A stretch of DNA of 64,000 nt from Blepharisma japonicum (lineage: Eukaryota > Ciliophora > Heterotrichea > Heterotrichida > Blepharismidae): the NCBI GenBank assembly GCA_949751835.1, contig CATKHK010000002.1, positions 496,001-560,000 on the forward strand. The letters run 5' to 3'. Position 1 is the stretch's first letter. Each line of letters begins with the position of its first letter. A program made the translations under genes and the position numbers. Positions 56,601 to 64,000 of this stretch are shown piece after piece. Under the pieces are notes generated by a model, which saw only the letters and a program-made list of their open reading frames with translations, had not been told where the DNA came from and did no database searches.

Positions 56601-57040
56601 ATATTTTCATTTGAGTTGAAAATGATTCCTTGAGTTCAGTTAAAATGGCTAAAGAGTACATTTAAAGCATTAAGATAGCCAGACCTAGATGAAGACACTG
56701 AAAAAGTTCAATCTGAAAAATAGTTTAAAGAGTCCTCTATCACAAGATGAACTGTTTTTAGGTCTCCACATAAGTGTGATAAGTAATAATGATCCACAGT
56801 ATTTTCTGTTAAATCAATTAAAATTTTAGGATTGTCAACTTCATTCAGTAAAGTAACTATTCCTTCCAAACTTGTAGCTGAGTAGTAATCATAAGATAAA
56901 AAAGCAGGATTTTCTGTTAGTAGATTTAAAGCTGAACTTGATATAGTGTCGTTGGCAAAAAGAATTAAATTTAAAGCTTGAGAAAAAGGTAATGAAAAGA
57001 TGATTACAATTCTCAGATAAACAGCGATGAAATCTGTCAT
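53612..57040 (-). CDS. Large flytrap-type receptor with multi-helix membrane domain, copy A
   Basis: 1142 residues with TGA as Trp, no intron, stop TAA. The start MTDFIAVYLRIVIIFSLPFS is a signal peptide. The roughly 740-residue outer part has two stretches that each look like a periplasmic-binding/ANF ligand-binding fold: about 25-350 (LNLILFANDTISSSALNLLT; HFNWTQGIIFNSNENMF; GSGIVLGKESYYKTIIDGSL) and about 360-735 (LPIYARGTSMAVKMVNEGLG; VPIVGAVTSSSALN; ALGWKSFAILYQNETWGISS; SGCSGTLAISQGS). Cys pairs and N-glycosylation sites (NTT, NYS, NES-like) are frequent. I count about nine membrane helices after residue 760 (FGICFSIALVTSIITFYIW; IGVMWLGLLTTIDIL and others), more than the seven of class C GPCRs. 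The cytosolic tail is basic and Ser-rich. Ligand unknown. Confidence 0.85.
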
Positions 57041-58471
57041 AATTTATTTTTTTATATTACAGGCACGAAGAAATAAAAAATGCTCTCTATATGTGGATTA
57101 ATTAGTCAGAATTTTAATATTGATTATAGTAATGATTGTTTATTTAATCTTTCTTATTATAAGTATCTTTTTATTGAATTTTTAACTATATGGATTTTTT
57201 GGAGCCTTATAAGTAGCACTGACTATGAATTTTAAATTAAATCTCATAGAGCATACTGAATGGAAATAAAATTCAGTTTTTAGAACTTTATGAGGTAGCT
57301 GAATAAGAAGATATAATAAATAAGTCGTTTAATATAGAAATAAATAATGAAAATGCTAGAAAATGCTTGAAAATTAATTATAAATATTAAGATTAGTATT
57401 TAGTGTTATTTATGAATTTATTTATTATATTCATAAAAATGCAAAAATCTATATATTTTTGGATTTTGAATTGAAATATTACAAAGCAGCTATGCAGCAT
57501 ATGCTTATAACCCGATTCATTTTTCAAGCTTTAGTACGAATTTTTTTATTTTTAAATAGTATTGAAAATTTAATTGATCAAAGATTCTCACTAGTCCATG
57601 GAAAAACACTTATGTTTTGTTTGATTAGAAAGCGATAATACTTTTCAAAATAATTCGTCATAAATTATCAGAAGCTTTGATAATCTTTCAGGAATCTGAT
57701 AATTTTTTTAGTTTAATTTAAAAAAATTAGATTAAGTATCATTTCTATAAATTCAGATATATTTATATAATATTTTTCTTATTTTTACCTATTCTATGTT
57801 AAAATCTTAAGAGGAGAATCTGGGTATTTTCTTATTTTCTAAAAGCAATTATAAGATATTATACAGCTTTAGGGTCAGCAAAAACATGTTTAAAAAGGAC
57901 AGCTCCGAAAATTGACCTTGAGAATGCAGAGTTGGTAATTGGAAGAAGATGTAGAAGCGAACAAAAGATAGTAAAGGAAAGGAATTTGGAGAGCAAACAA
58001 AATTTAGGCAGACAAAACAATATGGAGTACGATGATTTTTCACTTGCCAAAAAGAAGTTTGCCAAAGCGACTTAAAAAAATTACATTTTAATTTTGGTTT
58101 GCCAAATTTTTTGATAAGTGGAAGTTATTCCAATTTTAATTTTTGTTTTTGCGCCCCATTCTCTTTTTGCTCTCCAAATCTGTTTCGCTTCCAAAATTGC
58201 TTACTCTTTCCTGCAATCCCCTTGAGTGGGGATTATACAGCCTCCCAAATTTTCTCTCTCAGATAAATTTGAGCTTGTTTATAGACAAGCTAAAAGAGTA
58301 TAAATTATCATTTATCAGCAATTTGTATATTGTACCCTTTCTATCATGGCCTTAAAATAATATTATTTCTTAGTATTCTTTTCATTTCAATTATTTGAAG
58401 ATGAAAACATAGAATAAATTTATTTAGATATGGATTTATTTTTATTTCAGATAATGGTAAAAATGAGGATT
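57041..58471. other. Spacer between receptor copies
   Basis: 1.4 kb AT-rich DNA. A higher-GC patch at 57860-58260 holds an inverted repeat and repeated TTTGCCAAA motifs (see the next entry). Overlapping minus frames at 57849-58065 look like chance; no gene is called. Confidence 0.45.
57984..58179. repeat. Imperfect inverted repeat
   Basis: ATTTGGAGAGCAAA (57984-57997) is the exact reverse complement of TTTGCTCTCCAAAT (58166-58179), with weaker complementarity outside these arms (TTCGCTTC and TTTCC motifs). Between the arms TTGCCAAA occurs three times (about 58044, 58059 and 58100). It could be a small non-autonomous DNA transposon remnant or a chance hairpin. No target-site duplication was identified. 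Confidence 0.5.
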
Positions 58472-61400
58472 TTAGTTATTTACAGTAAGTGTTGATGGCA
58501 TAACTTTTGAAGTTGAAAATTTAGTTAGCTCTTTTGCCCTTAATTTTGAACTATTTCCAAATTGAAATGCAAATTTAAAGAGTGTGCTTGTGTCTTTTCC
58601 TTTTTTTCTGAATAATAAACTTGGATACTTCTTCTTTTGCACGTAAACTCCGACAGATGTAATAATAGCCCAGCCTCCAATAACTAGTGCTATCCAAGGA
58701 AAACTACTATTTTTAGCTAGAATATCTATTGTTGTCATAAGTCCAAGTCACATAACTCCAATGATGCTTACTCCTTGCCATCAACTGAATCTTGGATAAT
58801 TATATGGCTTATTTTTGAATATAAATATTACATAGATGAGTAATACAAGTAAAAATAAAAAGCCATGTACAGTTGCTTCAGCTCGTTTTACAGTTTTATT
58901 CATCACAATTAAGGTAATTTGAATTATAGTTTTTGCCATGAGAAACAAAGGCAAAGTCTTTACATGCAAAACTGATTGAAATTCCTGTCATAGAGGTCTA
59001 CAAAAGACAGCTAGAGGCTCATAAGTTAAAATAGCAATTCCTGATAAAATCGCATAAATTACATGATCTCCTTTTCAGCAAAATTGGTAGCAGTCTTTTG
59101 ATAGAAAAGAATCAGTAAAATGATTTCCTATCGATTCATCGCATACAAATACATCTAGCAGCACAGAAACAAAAGGGATAAAACATAAATTTCCTAATAT
59201 TGGCATCAAATAATCAGCTAATTGTCCTAAGGTTCTAAATATAAACACATGGTTATATCTTTCATCAAGCCTATAAAATACAGTTATGCATAAAATTATT
59301 CAAGTCATAGATAATGCTAATATTGTATCACAAATAGCCCAGAACACTCCGTTTGACAATTTCACAAAATTTCCTAAATTTAGCGAAAGAGCTTCCCCAA
59401 TTCCTGACAAAAAACTATTAATAGATCCATAATCAGGACCCATAGATGCGAATTGAAAAAATTCAATAGCGATTGTAGCTCCTACTATAAAATCCTGTAG
59501 AGAAATTTCTTCTTTTATTTTCATGTCTTCTATTTTTACATTCCATCATCTTTTTCATATATAAAAAGTGATGATGCTTGTAACCATAGCTATAGAAAAG
59601 CATATTCCAAATACAAGGTATCTACCATCATAAAAAGTTCGGATTTTAGAGTCAGGGAAGGGACAATTACCATTTTGGTTTCGTAAGTCTGATGGCTTTA
59701 TGGTGGTATTTTGATCATTATAGTAAAATGGTTGAGCGATACTTAAATATTGTGTACTATAAGGGCTATATAATCCTATGTGATAGACCATAAGGTTATT
59801 GTTTATTATTTGATTGCTATCGATGCTCATAGAGTCCATTTCCCTATCATTACTACCTTGAGAAATAGCTAATGTTCCAGAGCATCCTACAATTTTGATA
59901 TTCCTTATAGTGTAATTAAGTTTATATCCATCAGTATAGTCTTGGCCTCTGTTTATCATGAAATCTAGAGCATTTGCAATGAGAAACGCTGAATCGAAAA
60001 AATTGCATGAAAGATCGCTTGGGGTAGTCTGATATTCGTTTTTGAGATTATTATAAATACTTTTTCCTAATGTTTCCATTCAAACTGGACTTTGAAAAAC
60101 CAGCATGGGACAGCCAATTGCAAGTCTTTTATACCTAAATGTGTCATTTTTAGCTCCTATATCGATAAGAGCTGCAGAAATGGCAGAAAAAAAAATTAAA
60201 TCACCATTTCTGGCTCCTAAATCGTAAAATTTTTCTAATGTGTAGCCTAATAAATCATCATACATAAATTCTACAACAAGTCTTGCATTAGAATCTAATA
60301 TTCCTTGTAAAACATATGAATAATTACCTATTCCATCTCTGGTCAGCCCAGGAGGTATTGCTGCAGCATTTACTATAATAAGCCCAGCATCATCTGCTAC
60401 TTGTTTTAATGCCAAATATGATGAAATTCCCCACGTTTCATTTTGATATAAAACTGCGAAGCTTTGCCAACCCAAAGCTTTCAGTAGATTTGGCATTTGA
60501 GATGCTAAATTTGAGTCAGACACTTGGACTCTTGAAAACCATGGATAAACTGAAGTTGAATTCAATGCTGAAGATGATGTCACAGCTCCAACAATTGGAA
60601 CTGAAATATTTAACAGTTTAAAGGTTTTAAGACTTGCCATAGTGACTCCTGATGTATATGAAGATACAGCTCCTAATCCAAATTTGTCAATATCTTTAAA
60701 AAAACAGTTGTAGCCATAAGTAGGATCATAAAATGTAGCTCCACAATCATATACAAATAAACTCATTTGGAAATTTTCAAGAATTCCTAAACCTTCATTA
60801 ACCATTTTGACTGCCATTGAAGTTCCTCTTGCATATATAGGAAGAGTGGCAAATGATGCTTGGCCATAATTTGTAGTTCCAGCATTTATACTGATAGGTA
60901 GAATTTTCTTTTCAGAAACAGGAGGAGTAGTTGTATTTCCTGGAAAAATTATTTTCTGGGTTATAGAAATATTAGAAGAAGTAAACTTTCCTACAATTGT
61001 TCTTAATCCTCCTTGTCAATTTACCAAAGAAAATGTATTTTGGCAAAAATGGTTAAAACATGATATTTCTAAAGCCTTTTTGATTTGATAAGAACTATCA
61101 ACAGATGAGAATGAAGTATCAATTAAGGAAAGAATCTGCACTATTGCATTAGATTTGTAAATTTCTTTAGAAACAGTATTTTCTTGGCTTTCTTCAGAAA
61201 TTATAAGACTTCCATCAATTATCGCATCAAAATAGCTCTCTTTGCCCATAATAATCCCATTCCCTATGATATCAAGATTTTTTTCTATAAGTGCTTCCTG
61301 TATTGCAGAACTATCTACTTCATCTCCAAAAATATAATACATTGTAGAACCTAATGGCACGGCTATTCTTCCTACAATATCAATTATATTTGAATTTGGT

Positions 61401-61894
61401 TCAATTATCACACTTCTGAAGTCTTTTGAAAAATTTAGCAAATAATCCTTAATAAAGGAATTTTGATTAGAATTGAATATTATTCCTTGGCTTCAATTAA
61501 AATAGCCAAACAAAATTTTTAACGATTCCAGATAATTTTCCCTTGAAGATGCCCCAGAAAAAGTTCAATCCGCCAAATAATCCAAGTTATCTTCAATAAT
61601 TAAATGAATAGTTTTTTGTTTTTCACATAATTGTGATAAATAATAATGATTAACAACATCATCGACTAGGTCAATCAAAATTTTGGGATTTTCTAAAGAG
61701 TCCAGTAGGGACGATACTTCTTCAATATTTGTGGCTGAATATTGGTCATATGAAGACAATGATTGATTTTCCTGGAGAATTTTAAAAGCAGCTGTTGAAA
61801 TAGTGTCATTGTGAAAAAGAATTAAATTTAAAGCTTCTGCAAGAGAGATAGAAAGAATTGCCATAAACCATAGGCAAGCCTTAATGGCATTCAT
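58472..61894 (-). CDS. Large flytrap-type receptor with multi-helix membrane domain, copy B
   Basis: 1140 residues, TGA as Trp, stop TAA, paralogue of the gene at 53612 in direct tandem. The signal peptide MNAIKACLWFMAILSISLAE is different, but both mature proteins begin ALNLILF. The second flytrap module is nearly identical to copy A over long blocks (for example from MAVKMVNEGLGILENFQMSL through QSPVWME), differing at VNAAAIPPG versus VNPDEYRAIPPG. The N-terminal module and parts of the membrane domain have drifted much more. Several Trp codons that are TGA in copy A are TGG here (NETWGIS, LGWQSF). The same count of about nine membrane helices applies. The tail ends KVMPSTLTVNN. It probably senses a different or overlapping ligand. 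Confidence 0.85.
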
Positions 61895-62645
61895 ATTGTT
61901 TTATATTTACACTCTTTATCAAAATATTTTATAATAAGAGAGAATATAATTAAGAATGTCAACCGATAAAAATTGGCCGCTTAAGTTAAAAACTGATTTC
62001 ATTAATTTTTTATGTCATCTTTATTCAGTCACATTAATTAAATGCGCTACTTTCGAGTTAAATAGCTGTGATAACCGAAGTTTTGGATATTATTGATATT
62101 AATTTAATTTAGTGTTATTAAATATTTATGCTATTTCTGAAATGATAACTTCTTATTTATGAGGTCATTTTATTATTTGCATTTAATAAATTAATTATAT
62201 TAATTTTAATTAATTAAGTTAAGAAATGCAGGTTTTTTTTTTAAAAATGGACTAAATATATTTGATTTCTATATCATTTAGTTATTAAAAATCAAATTAA
62301 ATTTATTTGAATTGCCGCTTGAAGTTTTTTGCATTTCAATCATTTGTTTGAATATTGTCCTAAATAAACAGATTTTATTATTTTTAATTTTAAAATGCTT
62401 ATAGTGATATAATGCGATGATTTTAACAGCAGAAATTTTTAGGGATATAAAATCTCTAATTTAATTTATCTCAATAAATTTTCACAAATAAATGCTGTTA
62501 AGCGAATCAAATAAACCTTTTAAGAATACCTTCAAAAAAGAGAGGATGTCATATTTATTAATTAAGGATTTTATAGATTCTCTGGCGGATTAATAGTAAA
62601 ATTATTGATAAATTCCTTTAAAATAAAATAAATTATTTAAAAATA
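61895..62645. other. Intergenic, nothing recognised
   Basis: 750 bp of strongly AT-rich sequence upstream of receptor copy B and downstream of the coiled-coil gene. It must contain the copy B promoter. No frame and no repeat shared with the region upstream of copy A was noticed. Confidence 0.5.
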
Positions 62646-64000
62646 TTATGATATTTTCTCCATAAATCGCTCTGATTTTGCTCTTATCATTGTTTTCAGC
62701 ATCTCAATAGCTTTATCTTTATCTTGAATTATTTTTGTCGAATATTTTTTGGCATCAGCTTCAACATTTTTCATTTTATCTTTTGTCTTTTCTATTTCTG
62801 CCTTCATATTTTCTATGTCTTTTTCAAGCTTCAGTACTACTTTGTTTTTCTTTGCAATTTCTGTGTCTCTTTTGAATAATTCTTCTCTAAGAGTAGATAA
62901 ATGAGCAATGGCCTCTTTTAAGCGGTTTTCTCTTATAGTTAATTGCCCTTCACTTGATTTTCTATCATTCAATAAATATTGCAATTTTGACTTCAATGAA
63001 GCAATTTTTTCAATCAGTTCTTCTTCCTTCGCAGAAGAATCCTTCAATCTTTTCTGTAAAACATCAATTCTTTCAGTCAGTGTATTCGCTTTTGCTATAG
63101 CTTTAGAAGATTCAACTTCTTTTTTCATTGCCTCATTTCTCATATTTTCCATCTTATCCTTAATTTGTTCAGTTAACTTTTTAATTGTATCAGATTTCAC
63201 TGAATATATTTTGATATTTTCTGCATACATTTCTTGATGCTTAGCCATCATGTCTTTTAATGATTCTATTTGAGTTCTATAAGCATTTTCTTGTGCTTCA
63301 GCTTTTTTCACTTGAATCTTTGCAGTTTTCAGCTCCTGCTCTAAGGTTGCCATCATATTTTTTACAGAATGCTCATCAATCATATCATTTTTCAAATTTT
63401 TTCTTATTCTATTCAGTCCATGTTTTATATCTGTTACCCCAGCCTTGAGACTCTGCAAAAATCCTGCAATTTCAGGTGAATTTCCTCCAATTTCTTCGGC
63501 TTTTCCTTTAATGCTTTCTTCAATTTCCTTTATTTTTTTCTTATAATCTTCAATATTATTAAAAATATTTTCATTTTCTTCTTTTTTTCTCCTTAATTCT
63601 TCTTCATATTGCTTTACCTCATCTTCTAAAATCGAAACAGAGTCTGCCTTAATTTTTGCTTCTGCATATAATTTTTGCAAATTTTCCATTTCTGGGATCA
63701 TTTTGTCTACTTTCCCTGTCAGGTCACGATTTAGATCGCCCATCTGTCTAACAACAACTGATAATTGCTTTAGATCATCTTTGATTTCATTTAATTCTTT
63801 TTCTTCCATATTAAGCTTTGTCTTCAAGCCTTCATTTTCTTCTAAAATTTCATTTTGTTTTGAAATTAAATGCTCTTTTTCTTCTTTCCATAAATTTTCT
63901 TTTTTTTCATGCTCAGCCATTTCCTGATTGCAATGTTCTTCCTGGTCAACTTGAGCTTGCTTTAAATCTAAGAGCTCATTTTGCAGTTTTTTATGCTGTT
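62646..64000 (-). CDS. Coiled-coil protein, 5' end beyond the window
   Basis: The C-terminal 451 codons are visible, ending in TAA at 62646; the frame stays open upstream of the first Met (63918-63920) through the window edge (LLDLKQAQVDQEEHCNQEMA), so the start is outside. The whole visible part is Lys/Glu/Leu-rich heptad repeat with a short break near the stretch AEEIGGNSPEIAGFLQSLKA. No motor, GTPase-binding or membrane motif is seen. It may be a tether, basal-body or SMC-like structural protein; the family cannot be named from this piece. Confidence 0.8.
   Translation of the reverse strand, partial: QHKKLQNELLDLKQAQVDQEEHCNQEMAEHEKKENLWKEEKEHLISKQNEILEENEGLKTKLNMEEKELNEIKDDLKQLSVVVRQMGDLNRDLTGKVDKMIPEMENLQKLYAEAKIKADSVSILEDEVKQYEEELRRKKEENENIFNNIEDYKKKIKEIEESIKGKAEEIGGNSPEIAGFLQSLKAGVTDIKHGLNRIRKNLKNDMIDEHSVKNMMATLEQELKTAKIQVKKAEAQENAYRTQIESLKDMMAKHQEMYAENIKIYSVKSDTIKKLTEQIKDKMENMRNEAMKKEVESSKAIAKANTLTERIDVLQKRLKDSSAKEEELIEKIASLKSKLQYLLNDRKSSEGQLTIRENRLKEAIAHLSTLREELFKRDTEIAKKNKVVLKLEKDIENMKAEIEKTKDKMKNVEADAKKYSTKIIQDKDKAIEMLKTMIRAKSERFMEKIS

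Noticed and set aside
53612-57040. Standard class C GPCR
   Set aside because: The outer region is too long and I count about nine membrane helices, so I left the family open.
53612-61894. Many short separate membrane-protein genes
   Set aside because: All are pieces of two 1140-residue receptors once TGA is read as Trp.
1-64000. Stentor-type standard code
   Set aside because: Too many conserved proteins are interrupted by TGA at Trp positions.
1-64000. Internal eliminated sequences or telomeres
   Set aside because: Genes are uninterrupted apart from 15-16 nt introns, and no C/A- or G/T-rich telomere array is visible.

Overview
This window looks like nuclear DNA of a heterotrich ciliate, most likely Blepharisma or a close relative. 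Three things in the sequence point there. (1) UGA is read as tryptophan while UAA and UAG stop. Long conserved proteins (flippase, derlin, DDX11-like helicase, MORN protein, adenylate kinase 7, SWI3, receptors) are open only if in-frame TGA is a codon. Those TGAs sit at conserved Trp positions, and between paralogous copies in this window TGA and TGG replace one another at aligned sites. (2) Nine introns of only 15 or 16 nt (GTA...AG) can be placed with confidence. (3) The DNA is very AT-rich, and in the gene-dense parts neighbouring genes are separated by 1 to 60 bp. Stentor shares the tiny introns but uses the standard code, so it fits less well. All coordinates were merged by hand across TGA codons and introns.

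Layout. 0.6-7 kb: a small coiled-coil protein, a 1123-residue SAP+RAP-domain protein (probable organelle RNA factor), a derlin, a three-intron EF-hand protein, a small unknown protein and tRNA-Arg(UCU). 7.5-24.2 kb: a P4-ATPase, an unknown protein with a possible decayed copy, a MORN-repeat protein with lipidation signal, a tesmin/LIN54-type CXC protein, pyruvate dehydrogenase E1-alpha, a 1863-residue golgin-like coiled coil with a GRIP-like end, and an unknown one-intron gene. 24.2-36 kb: a gene-poor stretch with three paralogous C2H2 zinc-finger genes on the minus strand about 2.5-3 kb apart, plus decayed duplications, including a worn copy of the helicase-SAXO gene pair that lies intact just downstream. 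36-51.3 kb: a dense block with DDX11/CHL1-like helicase, SAXO-like protein, HOOK protein, eIF4E, a pseudo-protease/kelch fusion, a TMEM184/OST-alpha protein, adenylate kinase 7, SDHAF2, a small EF-hand protein, a SWI3/SMARCC subunit, a glutaredoxin-like protein hidden by an intron, and SYS1. 51.5-64 kb: a B-box/kelch protein with a decayed relative, two tandem paralogous large receptors, and a coiled-coil protein that runs off the right edge.

The genes are mostly housekeeping (membrane traffic: derlin, flippase, golgin, SYS1, HOOK; cilia: AK7, SAXO; mitochondria: PDH E1-alpha, SDHAF2, SAP-RAP protein). The less ordinary items are the receptor pair (extracellular part that looks like two tandem flytrap modules, followed by about nine membrane segments), the pseudo-trypsin/kelch fusion, the zinc-finger cluster and the set of host-gene fossils. 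I recognised no retroviral, Polinton-like or other virus-derived element, no CRISPR array and no telomere.
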